A DNA stretch of 64,000 nt from Porphyrobacter sp. AAP60 (GTDB taxonomy: Bacteria > Pseudomonadota > Alphaproteobacteria > Sphingomonadales > Sphingomonadaceae), in contig NZ_LJHV01000009.1 of NCBI RefSeq assembly GCF_001296025.1, forward strand, positions 1 to 64,000. Reading direction: 5' to 3'. Position 1 is the first letter of the stretch; every line of letters begins with the position of its first letter. Positions 8,578 to 16,625 of the stretch are shown here, piece after piece. The translations under genes were made by a program, and so were the position numbers. The notes below the pieces were generated by a model. It saw only the letters and a list, made by a program, of their open reading frames with translations, had not been told where the DNA came from and ran no database searches.

Positions 8578-10164
8578 ATGACCAACCCGATCCTTGTGCC
8601 GATTCTCGGCGACCAGCTCTCGCGCAACATCTCAAGTCTTGATGGCCTGACGCCCTCCGATGCCACCATCCTGATGATGGAGGTGTGGGACGAGGCGACC
8701 TATGTGAAGCACCACAAGCAGAAGATCGTGCTGATCTTTTCGGCCATGCGCCACTTCGCGGAAGAACTGCGCGCCGATGGCTGGCAGGTCGATTACGTGG
8801 CGCTGGATGATCCCGGCAACACCGGCAGCTTCACCGGCGAAGTCGCCCGCGCAGTGGCGCGTCATGACGCCAGCGAAGTGCGCATCACCGAGGCGAGCGA
8901 ATGGCGCGTAAGCCAAGCGATTGCGGAATGGGAAGACCGCCTGCCCTGCCCGGTCAGCATCCTGCCCGACACCCGCTTCATCGCCACCCACGCCGACTTC
9001 CGTGCCTTCGCGGAAGACCGCAAGCATCTGACGATGGAGTATTTTTACCGCGAAATGCGCCGCAAGACCGGGCTGTTGATGCGCGATGACGGCCAAGGGA
9101 AAATGGGGCCGGAAGGCGACCAGTGGAACCTCGACGCGGAGAACCGCGAACCGCCCAAGGGCGACATGAAATCGCCACCAGTGCCGAAGTTCGAACCCGA
9201 TGCGATAACGCAGGAAGTCATCGCCCTCGTCGGGACACGGTTTGCCGATCACTTCGGCGATCTTGAACCTTTCGGCTGGCCCGTCACCCGCGATGAGGCA
9301 CTGGACGCCGCAGATGCCTTCTTTGCCAGGCGGCTGGAAAAATTCGGCCCCTATCAGGACGCGATGGTGCACGGACAGGATGACCTTTATCATTCCATGC
9401 TCTCGACCAGCCTGAATATCGGGCTGCTCGATCCGCTGGAGCTATGCCAGCGCGCCGAGGCCGAATATCGCAAGGGCCGCGCGCCATTGAATTCGGTCGA
9501 AGGCTTCATCCGCCAGATCATCGGCTGGCGCGAATATGTACGCGGGTTCTACTGGCACCAGATGCCGGGGCTGGCCGAAGCCAACGAACTCGGCGCCCAC
9601 CGCCCGCTGCCGGAATTTTTCTGGACGGGCAAAACCGACATGCGCTGCCTTGCCGATTGCGTCCGCACCACGCGGGAAGATGCCCACGCGCACCATATCC
9701 AGCGGCTGATGGTGCTCGGCAATTTCTGCCTGATCGCGGGTATCGAGCCGAAAGCGGTGCAGGACTGGTATCTCGCGGTCTATGCCGATGCCTTCGACTG
9801 GGTCGAACTGCCGAACGTATCCGGCATGGTCCTTTATGCCGATGGCGGCAGGCTGGCGACCAAGCCCTATGCAGCGTCGGGCAATTATATCAACAAGATG
9901 TCCGATTACTGCGGCAAATGCCGGTACAAAGTCAGCCAGAAAACCGGCGACGGCGCCTGCCCGTTCAATCCGCTTTACTGGCATTTCATGGACGCGAACC
10001 GGGCGCGGCTGGAAAGCAACCACCGCATCGGCCGCATCTTTGCCACGTGGGACAGGATGGGCGAGGCCAAGCAGGGCGAATATCTGCAAAGCGCCCAAAA
10101 ATTCCTCGACAGCCTTGAACCAGCCCGCAAGGGTTGGGCGCGAGCCGAAGAACCCACCGAATAA
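8578..10164 (+). CDS. Iron-sulfur bacterial photolyase/cryptochrome, PhrB (6-4) type
   Basis: The 528-residue protein belongs to the deoxyribodipyrimidine photolyase-related class (FeS-BCP/CryPro), light-driven flavoproteins that repair (6-4) photoproducts and carry a [4Fe-4S] cluster. Cysteines at 357, 445, 448 and 461 match the spacing of the four cluster ligands of Agrobacterium PhrB (350, 438, 441, 454) with a constant offset of seven. I chose the ATG at 8578 (MTNPILVPILGDQLS); earlier in-frame codons fall inside the repeat. GST follows 12 bp downstream. Confidence 0.93.
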   Translation: MTNPILVPILGDQLSRNISSLDGLTPSDATILMMEVWDEATYVKHHKQKIVLIFSAMRHFAEELRADGWQVDYVALDDPGNTGSFTGEVARAVARHDASEVRITEASEWRVSQAIAEWEDRLPCPVSILPDTRFIATHADFRAFAEDRKHLTMEYFYREMRRKTGLLMRDDGQGKMGPEGDQWNLDAENREPPKGDMKSPPVPKFEPDAITQEVIALVGTRFADHFGDLEPFGWPVTRDEALDAADAFFARRLEKFGPYQDAMVHGQDDLYHSMLSTSLNIGLLDPLELCQRAEAEYRKGRAPLNSVEGFIRQIIGWREYVRGFYWHQMPGLAEANELGAHRPLPEFFWTGKTDMRCLADCVRTTREDAHAHHIQRLMVLGNFCLIAGIEPKAVQDWYLAVYADAFDWVELPNVSGMVLYADGGRLATKPYAASGNYINKMSDYCGKCRYKVSQKTGDGACPFNPLYWHFMDANRARLESNHRIGRIFATWDRMGEAKQGEYLQSAQKFLDSLEPARKGWARAEEPTE

Positions 10165-10175
10165 GGGAGCCCATT

Positions 10176-10811
10176 ATGCTGACCATCCACCACCTGCGCC
10201 TGTCGCAATCCGAACGCATCGTCTGGCTGGCCGAGGAGCTGGCGCTGGATTACGAATGCAAGCTCTACACCCGCCGCGCCGATAATCGTCTAGCTCCTGA
10301 TGAATACAAGGCGCTGCACCCGATGGGCATTGCGCCGGTGATCACAGACGATGATCTTGTGCTGGGCGAAAGCGGCGCGATCATGGATTACATCATCGCC
10401 AAATATGCCCCCGGCACCCCGCTGATGCCGCACCCCGGCCACCGCGATTACACCGATCACCTGTTCTATTATCACTGGGCCAATGCCACCTTCATGACCA
10501 ACGGCATGATGGCGCTGGTGGCGCAGTTCATGGGCGCAAAGGAACTGCCGCCCTTCGTGGCAGACCGGGTGCAGAAAGGCTGGGCCATTGTCGAGAAACG
10601 GCTGGGCGAGGCGGAGTATTTCGGCGGATCGCAACTGACCACTGCCGACATCATGATGGGTTTCCAGCTCACCACCAGCCGCGCGATGAGCGGCATGGGG
10701 ATCGACGGGATGCCCAACCTGCAAGCCTATCTGAAGCGCATCGGCGAACGGCCCGCCTATCAGGCGGCTATGGCCAAGTGCGAACCGGGGATGCCGCCCA
10801 AGCTGGATTGA
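10176..10811 (+). CDS. Glutathione S-transferase family protein
   Basis: The 211-residue cytosolic protein has the N-terminal thioredoxin-like glutathione-binding domain (MLTIHHLRLSQSERIVWL, with GIAPVITDDDLVLGESGAI as the cis-proline and SNAIL-like region) and a helical C-terminal domain with the TTADIMMGF helix-capping motif. It could conjugate glutathione to electrophiles; the substrate is unknown. An AAGGGAG ribosome site precedes the ATG and the gap from the photolyase is only 12 bp, so the two are likely co-transcribed. Confidence 0.88.
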   Translation: MLTIHHLRLSQSERIVWLAEELALDYECKLYTRRADNRLAPDEYKALHPMGIAPVITDDDLVLGESGAIMDYIIAKYAPGTPLMPHPGHRDYTDHLFYYHWANATFMTNGMMALVAQFMGAKELPPFVADRVQKGWAIVEKRLGEAEYFGGSQLTTADIMMGFQLTTSRAMSGMGIDGMPNLQAYLKRIGERPAYQAAMAKCEPGMPPKLD

Positions 10812-10820
10812 GGCATTCTG

Positions 10821-10923
10821 CGTCATTGCGAGGAGCGCAGCGACGATGCAATCCATGACCGGGCCATGCCGCAATGCGGACACTTCAGGTCATGGATTGC
10901 CGCGCCTTCGGCTCGCAATGACG
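10821..10923. repeat. Dispersed palindromic repeat, family A, copy 2
   Basis: The second copy of the imperfect palindrome begins CGTCATTGCGAGGAGCGCAG and ends GGCTCGCAATGACG, with the inner arms GCAATCCATGACC and GGTCATGGATTGC. It lies downstream of the GST gene. About 160 bp of further sequence up to 11083 holds nothing I can recognise. Confidence 0.8.
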
Positions 10924-11083
10924 AGGGTGAAGCGCTGGCGTGAACCACGGCCCGTCGCACCAGCGGCGCGGTCAGTCTCGGATCACGGAACACCGCGCGG
11001 CCGGGTTAGCTTTCGCTGCCCAGACGCAGACGGGCAGGCCTGATGCTTGTCCGTTGCCGTAACCAGCCGAAGGAGCCTTCGTC

Positions 11084-11326
11084 ATGCCAGCCAATCCCAC
11101 CCCGCCGCAGCAGACCCGCCCCAAATGGTTCTGGGTGGCCCTGATCGCGGTTTTCGCCGTTATTCTGGTCACGATCCTGTTCAACCCTTCGGGCGATCGC
11201 GATGGCACAGTATCCGATCCGATCGTGATGCCGGAAACCGGTGAAGGAAGCGGCGTGGGCCAGACGCCCGAAAGCGAAGGCCCTGCACCGGAACCCTTTG
11301 CGCCCGGCGGCGACCCCGAAAACTGA
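11084..11326 (+). CDS. Small single-pass membrane protein
   Basis: I do not recognise this 80-residue protein. It has a short proline-rich N-terminus, one hydrophobic segment at about residues 15-33 (WFWVALIAVFAVILVTIL) and an acidic Pro/Gly/Glu-rich tail. That pattern suggests a membrane-anchored protein with a disordered acidic tail. A strong AAGGAG lies 8-9 bases before the ATG, which supports translation. It precedes the two secreted proteins at 11.4-12.6 kb but is separated from them by 87 bp. Confidence 0.65.
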   Translation: MPANPTPPQQTRPKWFWVALIAVFAVILVTILFNPSGDRDGTVSDPIVMPETGEGSGVGQTPESEGPAPEPFAPGGDPEN

Positions 11327-11413
11327 GGCAGCAAACCTAACAGCACTTGTCACGCACAAGCGCCCGGAAACGCGATAGACCCACGGAATTATTCACGTTC
11401 CGGGGGCATTGCC

Positions 11414-11755
11414 ATGATCCGTTCCATTCTGTTCACCGCCATCTCTGCCAGCCTCTGCATCGCAGTGCCATCGGCTAGTCACGCCGCCGGCAAGGAAGAA
11501 CAGAAGATCATGCAGATGGTATCCGAATGCGCCTATGTCGTGCGGATCGCCGAAGGCAATGGTGTGAGCCTGAACAATCCTTCATCGACTTGGGATCAGG
11601 CCAAGGCCGCCACCGCCGTCAAACTGCAAATCGACCCGGCCCGCTATGATGCGGAAGCGCGCGCCAAGTACAAGAAGCGTGAACGGGTCATGGGTGCAGC
11701 TGAAACCATGCAGAAAGTGATCCAGCGCGCCCGCGATTGCGATGCACAGCTTTGA
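11414..11755 (+). CDS. Secreted protein with Cys-70-Cys domain, member 1
   Basis: The 113-residue product has a clear signal peptide (cleavage near SHAAG, residue 24) and a small mature domain. The mature part has a cysteine in SECAY, an NG pair ten residues later and a second cysteine exactly 70 residues after the first, near the C-terminus. The downstream gene at 11742 carries the same pattern, so they look like tandem paralogs of a periplasmic domain probably closed by one disulfide. The reading frame overlaps the next gene by 14 bases. Function is unknown. Confidence 0.75.
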   Translation: MIRSILFTAISASLCIAVPSASHAAGKEEQKIMQMVSECAYVVRIAEGNGVSLNNPSSTWDQAKAATAVKLQIDPARYDAEARAKYKKRERVMGAAETMQKVIQRARDCDAQL

Positions 11756-12644
11756 TCTGATGCGCGGTTGGCGCAGCGCCGTGCCTGTGGCCGCAGCCCT
11801 GTTGGTGGGCGCAGCTTATCCTGCTGGTGCCGCCAATAGCGACGAGATTTCACCGCAGGATCTGGCCAACACCACGCTGGAATGCGCCAGCGCCATGAAG
11901 TTTTCAGAAGACAACGGCGAACCCCTGCGGTTCAGCAGCGCCGTGCTGTTCGAGGAATTTCTAGAACTGGAGCGCAAACACGGCGTCTCGCGCGAAATCG
12001 CCGCGAAATGGGCCCAGCAACAATTCGACACGCTGACGGCGGGGAAAACCGAGTCCGCCGCCGAGGATTACGTCTTCGATCTGGCCGTAATGTGCGAAGA
12101 ACTGACGATCGAGCGCGAAGATCGCCGGATCGCCGCCGAACGCCAGCAGGCCCATGAACAGGGCGGCGAGATCAACGTCCCCTTCCTGCGCCAGCACATG
12201 GCCGCCAACCGCAACCCGCGCCTGATCGCGGATTACATCGTCGATCGTCACCCGGGCGGCAAAGGCCGGATGGGCGATCCCATCCCCGAAGGCGAATATC
12301 TGGGCGAGTTGGTGGTGGAAATCGGGAAACTGGGCGTGCAGGCCTTGAGCGATGCGGCCATCGTGGCAATGATCACCGATCCGTTCTGGCAATACAATCC
12401 GCCCGCCACACGGCTGGTGACCGAGGAATATCAGCGACGGCTGCGAGTGATGAAATTCAACGCGCGTGATGCCCAGGCCTGGGCCGGACGCGTGCAGGCC
12501 GAACGGCGCAGCGAAATGGAAAGCATGGCAGCGCGATCGGCAGAACGCTGGGGCAGCAGCGTCAAATGCACCAATGTTGCGCCCAACGGACTGGAGGGCA
12601 AAAGCTACACCTCGTGCCGCGTGCTGGACAGATACGGGCAATAG
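11742..12644 (+). CDS. Secreted protein with Cys-70-Cys domain plus C-terminal extension, member 2
   Basis: This 300-residue protein begins with a signal sequence (cleavage near GAANSDE, about residue 31). Its N-terminal part repeats the pattern of the upstream gene: LECAS, NG ten residues on, and a second cysteine 70 residues after the first. It then continues with about 200 unfamiliar, mostly helical residues and two more cysteines near the end (KCTNV and SCRVL). The start overlaps the upstream gene by 14 bases, implying coupled translation. No known family was recognised. Confidence 0.72.
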   Translation: MHSFDLMRGWRSAVPVAAALLVGAAYPAGAANSDEISPQDLANTTLECASAMKFSEDNGEPLRFSSAVLFEEFLELERKHGVSREIAAKWAQQQFDTLTAGKTESAAEDYVFDLAVMCEELTIEREDRRIAAERQQAHEQGGEINVPFLRQHMAANRNPRLIADYIVDRHPGGKGRMGDPIPEGEYLGELVVEIGKLGVQALSDAAIVAMITDPFWQYNPPATRLVTEEYQRRLRVMKFNARDAQAWAGRVQAERRSEMESMAARSAERWGSSVKCTNVAPNGLEGKSYTSCRVLDRYGQ

Positions 12645-12681
12645 CGCCGCCATGAGGGAGGTAGGCAAAGCTTCCCGTCCA

Positions 12682-12706
12682 CGTCGCCCCGGACTTGATC
12701 CGGGGC
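12682..12706. repeat. Short palindrome related to repeat family D
   Basis: The sequence CGTCGCCCCGGACTTGATCC followed by GGGGC forms a hairpin (CCCCGGA with TCCGGGG). It resembles half of the family D element at 1561-1641 and lies between converging genes, where it could help termination. Confidence 0.45.
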
Positions 12707-12715
12707 TTGGCTGCG

Positions 12716-13288
12716 CTATTCGCGCACTTTATCGTTGCCGATGAAGCCCATCGAGAAGCCGTTACGTGCCGAGGCAAATACCAGCACCGCAAGCAGCGCC
12801 CCCACACGTTCAAAATCTATGGCGGCAAACTGCTGATTGTCATACGGATCGAAGGCCACGCGCTCGCTGTCTTCAGCCCGCAGCATCGTTCCGGGCGCGA
12901 AGCCCGCATGGGCCTCCAGCGCGCGGGCATAATCCGCCAGGGTGGGATAGCCATCGCGGGCCGGAAAATTGTCCCACAAGCCGCGCTTCTTCAGTTCGGC
13001 TTCGGCATCGGCGAGCATCTGCGGCCGAAACAGCGCGTCGACATAAGCCATGTAGCGCCGATACATTTCGGCATCGGCAAAGGACACAACTTCGGGAAAT
13101 GCTGCTTCGTGGATGCAGCCGAAGTGTTCGGGCGTGGCCCCGGCTTCAGGGGTGATGATTATCTCGATGCTCTGGAGATAATCCTCGTATTTTACCGAGA
13201 AACCACCGGCTTTGAGGCCGCACTCAAGCAGCTTCTGCTCGATAATATGTTCCTGAACAGCCGGTGGTTCGGACGGAGTATCAATCAT
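12716..13288 (-). CDS. Conserved hypothetical protein coupled to ada
   Basis: I do not recognise this 190-residue soluble protein. It has no signal peptide or membrane segment before its C-terminal part, where a short moderately hydrophobic stretch (VGALLAVLVFASA) occurs. The ATG overlaps the ada stop as ATGA, so it is the last gene of the DUF1203-ada-12716 run and is probably translated with ada. A role linked to alkylation repair would be a guess from position only. Confidence 0.7.
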   Translation of the reverse strand: MIDTPSEPPAVQEHIIEQKLLECGLKAGGFSVKYEDYLQSIEIIITPEAGATPEHFGCIHEAAFPEVVSFADAEMYRRYMAYVDALFRPQMLADAEAELKKRGLWDNFPARDGYPTLADYARALEAHAGFAPGTMLRAEDSERVAFDPYDNQQFAAIDFERVGALLAVLVFASARNGFSMGFIGNDKVRE

Positions 13289-14382
13289 TCATTGGTTTGT
13301 AGGGCAGTCCCGGCATCTGGCCAATCCCTCCAAACCCCCTCCCGCCGCAGCAACTCCGCCTTGATGTCCAGCCCGTAGGCATAGCCCCCCAGCGTCCCCT
13401 CGCTGGCGATGACGCGGTGGCAGGGGATCAGCACCGCGACATTGTTCGCGCCGTTCGCTCCGCCCACTGCGCGGCTGGCTTTGGGGTTGCCGAGGGCTGC
13501 TGCCAGCTCGCCATAGCTGCGCGTTTCGCCGTGGGGGATGCGGCGCAGTTCTTCCCAGACGCGCTGCTGGAAGGCGGTGCCCTTCACATCGAGCGGGATC
13601 GCGGCGCTGCCCGAAATATTCGCGCCAGGCTGTTCGACCGCCGCCAGCACAGCAGCAAACAGATCGCGGAAATCCTCCCCCGCTGCGACCAGTTCAGCGC
13701 GGGGGAAACGGGCGCGCAATTCCGCCTCGCCCTCTCCGAATGCCAGACAGCACACGCCCTTGTCGGTCGCCGCCACCAGCATCGGCCCCAGCGATGTTTC
13801 CAACACCGCCCAATGAACCACACGGCCCGCGCCGCCCTTGCTCCATTCACTTGGCGCCATGCCCAGTCTGCCTTTCGTCTCTGCGTAGAACTGTTTAGAC
13901 CCCGCGTAGCCCGCGCCAGACAGGGCCTTGGTGACGGTTAGACCCCCCGACAGCGCCTCGCGCACCCGCTCATCGCGCAATGCTCTGGCAAAGGCGGCGG
14001 GTGACAATCCGACGCTGCGTTTGAACAATCGCTGGAAATGGGTGGGGGTGTATCCGGTCAGGTCGGCCAGCGCCTCCAGCGTCATGGCGCCGCCTTCGCG
14101 GATCGCGGCGATGGCGGCAAGCACGCAGGCCTCCTCGGCGCTCTGCGCGTCAGGAGAACAGCGTTTACAAGGCCTTAGACCAGCCGCTACGGCATCCGCA
14201 GGCGTGGCGTAGAACCGCACATTCTTGCGCAAGGGCGCCCTCGCCGGGCAGGAAGGGCGGCAATAGATGCCAGTTGAATGCACGCCGGTAACGAACGCGC
14301 CGTCGAACCGCCGGTCCTTGGCCAGCACCGATTGCCAGCGATCATCGTCAGAAATGTTCTCAAAATGTTTCACGTGAAACAT
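13285..14382 (-). CDS. ada: Bifunctional Ada: DNA methylphosphotriester/O6-methylguanine methyltransferase and regulator
   Basis: The 365-residue protein has the full Ada layout: a zinc domain with cysteines 41, 45, 72 and 75 (YCRPSC and PCKRC) that accepts methyl groups from phosphotriesters, an AraC-type DNA-binding domain (about 90-170, with GYTPTHFQRLFKRSVG), and an O6-alkylguanine transferase domain with the PCHRV acceptor (C321). It repairs alkylated DNA and, once methylated, probably activates its own regulon. The first six codons (MFHVKH) are exactly the palindromic parS sequence, and the start overlaps the end of the upstream DUF1203 pseudogene by 13 bases. Confidence 0.95.
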   Translation of the reverse strand: MFHVKHFENISDDDRWQSVLAKDRRFDGAFVTGVHSTGIYCRPSCPARAPLRKNVRFYATPADAVAAGLRPCKRCSPDAQSAEEACVLAAIAAIREGGAMTLEALADLTGYTPTHFQRLFKRSVGLSPAAFARALRDERVREALSGGLTVTKALSGAGYAGSKQFYAETKGRLGMAPSEWSKGGAGRVVHWAVLETSLGPMLVAATDKGVCCLAFGEGEAELRARFPRAELVAAGEDFRDLFAAVLAAVEQPGANISGSAAIPLDVKGTAFQQRVWEELRRIPHGETRSYGELAAALGNPKASRAVGGANGANNVAVLIPCHRVIASEGTLGGYAYGLDIKAELLRREGVWRDWPDAGTALQTNE

Positions 14383-14383
14383 T
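14364..14383. promoter_or_regulatory. parS site overlapping the ada start codon
   Basis: The core TGTTTCACGTGAAACA at 14366-14381 is a perfect match to the chromosomal parS consensus bound by ParB, and the palindrome extends to 20 bp. It forms the first codons of ada and contains the stop codon of the DUF1203 reading frame. An identical core occurs at 55266-55281. Bound ParB here would sit on the translation start region of a DNA repair gene. Confidence 0.88.
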
Positions 14384-14866
14384 CCTCCGCACTGGCTGCA
14401 TCGTGGCGCTCGATCCGCGCAGCAAAACAGCCATGCATCGCGTTGTGCGCATCAATATAGGTCACCGCGGGATCATCAAGCAATGCCCGCACCTGCGTAT
14501 CGGCATCGTCCGCCAGCGCCAGCGCAGCGCGGTGAAGATTGCCGTTCGCGTCATAGCCCCGCAGCGCAATCGGACGGCGGCGCAGGATCGGGGGGAGCGC
14601 ATCGACATACTCGGCGGCGGCATCTGCTGCCTCGCGCACGTAGATCGCAAAGGCGTGGCGATAGGGAGGGGCACGTCGTGGTTGGTAAAATGGGCCAGCA
14701 CCAGCGCCTCGCCCGGCGCAGCGTCTTCGAGACTAACGCGGCACGGGTAATACCCCGCCGCGTCAGCCACTTCGCGCCGTGCAAGATTGGCGTCCAGTTC
14801 GCCCTCACTCGCCGAAAAAAGTGGGGCAAATACTGCTGGGTCAAGGCCGCAAATTCGGTAAGTCAT
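14370..14866 (-). pseudogene. DUF1203 family protein, frameshifted
   Basis: The N-terminal half starts with MTYRICGLDPAVFAPLF at 14866 and matches DUF1203 up to about FTNHDVPLP. The rest of the family pattern (YRHAFAIYVRE, RGYDANGN, TYIDAHNAMHGCFAARIER) is present but in another frame, ending at 14370. The frames switch in the G-rich stretch around 14662-14675 and are joined by a one-base deletion (or two-base insertion). It may be a true pseudogene or a sequencing error in the G run. DUF1203 function is unknown. Confidence 0.85.
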
Positions 14867-14987
14867 GGCAGGCTCCTAGAACTGGAATGATTTCTCGCCC
14901 CCCTTTTGCGGCAGGCCGTGCGAGGCCGCACCCCCTACCCTTGCGTTCAATGTCGCGCGGGGTGCAAAAAGCGGTATAAGCCGCGCC

Positions 14988-16553
14988 ATGAACTGCCTTC
15001 GCCTCCTGTTCGCCCTGCTGTTGACCCTGCTGGCCGCCCCCGCGCTGGCCGATCCCGCCGATGTCGATGCGGCAGCGCGCGGCGTGGTGCGGGTTATCAT
15101 CATCGGAGAGGACAGGGGCGAACCCGCGCCGGTCAGCCACGGCACCGGCTTTGCGGTCAGCCCCACGCGGATCGTCACCAACGCCCATGTCGTGGCGGAA
15201 GCAATGCAGGATGATACCCTGCGCGTCGGCATCGTGCCGTCCGAAGGCGAAGGCGGGGCTTTTGCACGGGTGATCGCGGTATCCCCGCGCAACGACTTGG
15301 CGCTGCTCGAAATCGCCAAGGGCAGCCTGCGCCTGCCCCAGCTGGCATTGGCGGCCAGCGCCGGAGGTAATCTGGGCGAGGTGACGGCAGTCGGCTATCC
15401 GATGAATGTCGATCTGGCACAGGGCCTTGATATGGCTGATATATTCCGCGCCCAGCCGCCGGTAAAAAGCCGCGGGTTCCTTTCGGGTGAGCGCCCTGCG
15501 CGCCAGTTCGACACGATCCTCCACACCGCGCCGATCGCCCGCGGCAATTCGGGCGGGCCGCTGCTCGATCCGTGCGGTCGGGTGATCGGGGTCAACAGTT
15601 TCAGCGCGGATTCGGCGAGCGGGGACGGGGAATTCTACTTCGCGGTATCCTTGCGCGAATTGCTGCCGTTCCTGCGGGATAACGGGGTGGAGCCGGTGAC
15701 CAATGCGCTCCCCTGCCGCTCAATCGAAGACCTGAATGCCGAGGAACGCCAACGGCTTGAAGCCGACCAGTCGCGGGCGCGCGAACGCCTGGCGCAGCGG
15801 GCCGAAACCATGCGCGAAGTGCGCGAAACGGCACGGCTGACCGCGCAGATGGAAGTGCTCGCCGCGCGGGAAGACCGCATGGCGCTTGCCCTGATCGCCC
15901 TGCTGGCGGCGATCGGCGCAGGCTATGCCGCGATGGTGTGGAGCAAGGATAGTGCAAGGCGCAAACACGCGGGAATCGCGGGCGCTGTGGCAGGCGCAGC
16001 GCTGATCGCGGCGGGACTGCTGTGGGTCACCCGCCCCGGCCTCACCGAGATCGAAGACCGCGTCGAAGCGGCTGTGGCCGAGGCGGAGGGCGGGCCCGCG
16101 CCCGGCTCGGCCACCCAACCCTCGCTCGCGGCGGAAGGTTCGCTGATCTGCACTCTGGTGCCCGATCGCAGCCGCGTGACGTCGGCCCGTACCGATGATG
16201 TGGCGTTTGATTGGTCAGCCGATGGCTGCGTGAACGAGCGCACCCAATACGGGCTCGGACAAGGGGGCGAATGGCGGCGTGTCTTTGCCGCGCAGGAAGA
16301 TGATGCGATTGCGGTGAACACCTACGATCCGGAAACGCGCACCCTGCGAACCGATCGCTATTTATTGGGGCAGCAGGCGCTGGCAGCCGCACGTTCTGCC
16401 CGCGCCGCTTATACCCCGCCGGCCTGCGGGGTCAGCGATGCCGCCCGCACAGTCGGCGAACAGCAATCGGCGCTGATTGCCTTGCTGCCCGAACGGCCGA
16501 ATGAACGGCTGGTCTATTCTTGCACGGCCAGAGCGGCCAGTGCCGCCCCTTAA
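14988..16553 (+). CDS. Membrane-anchored trypsin-like serine protease
   Basis: The 521-residue protein has a signal peptide (cleavage near ALADPAD, residue 21), then a trypsin-like domain with a complete triad: H67 in TNAHVV, D103 in RNDLALLE and S188 in GNSGGPLL. A charged, probably coiled-coil stretch (about 247-290) leads to two hydrophobic segments at about 298-318 and 329-348, and the protein ends in a further 160-residue domain with several cysteines. It resembles DegP/HtrA in the protease part but has no PDZ domain. It may process envelope proteins; the substrate is unknown. Confidence 0.85.
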   Translation: MNCLRLLFALLLTLLAAPALADPADVDAAARGVVRVIIIGEDRGEPAPVSHGTGFAVSPTRIVTNAHVVAEAMQDDTLRVGIVPSEGEGGAFARVIAVSPRNDLALLEIAKGSLRLPQLALAASAGGNLGEVTAVGYPMNVDLAQGLDMADIFRAQPPVKSRGFLSGERPARQFDTILHTAPIARGNSGGPLLDPCGRVIGVNSFSADSASGDGEFYFAVSLRELLPFLRDNGVEPVTNALPCRSIEDLNAEERQRLEADQSRARERLAQRAETMREVRETARLTAQMEVLAAREDRMALALIALLAAIGAGYAAMVWSKDSARRKHAGIAGAVAGAALIAAGLLWVTRPGLTEIEDRVEAAVAEAEGGPAPGSATQPSLAAEGSLICTLVPDRSRVTSARTDDVAFDWSADGCVNERTQYGLGQGGEWRRVFAAQEDDAIAVNTYDPETRTLRTDRYLLGQQALAAARSARAAYTPPACGVSDAARTVGEQQSALIALLPERPNERLVYSCTARAASAAP

Positions 16554-16625
16554 TCCTGCGTTCAGCATCATTTATGCATCTTTTGCTGCAAGAACAGAGA
16601 GTTCTTCGCTATCAGGAGCAGTGGG

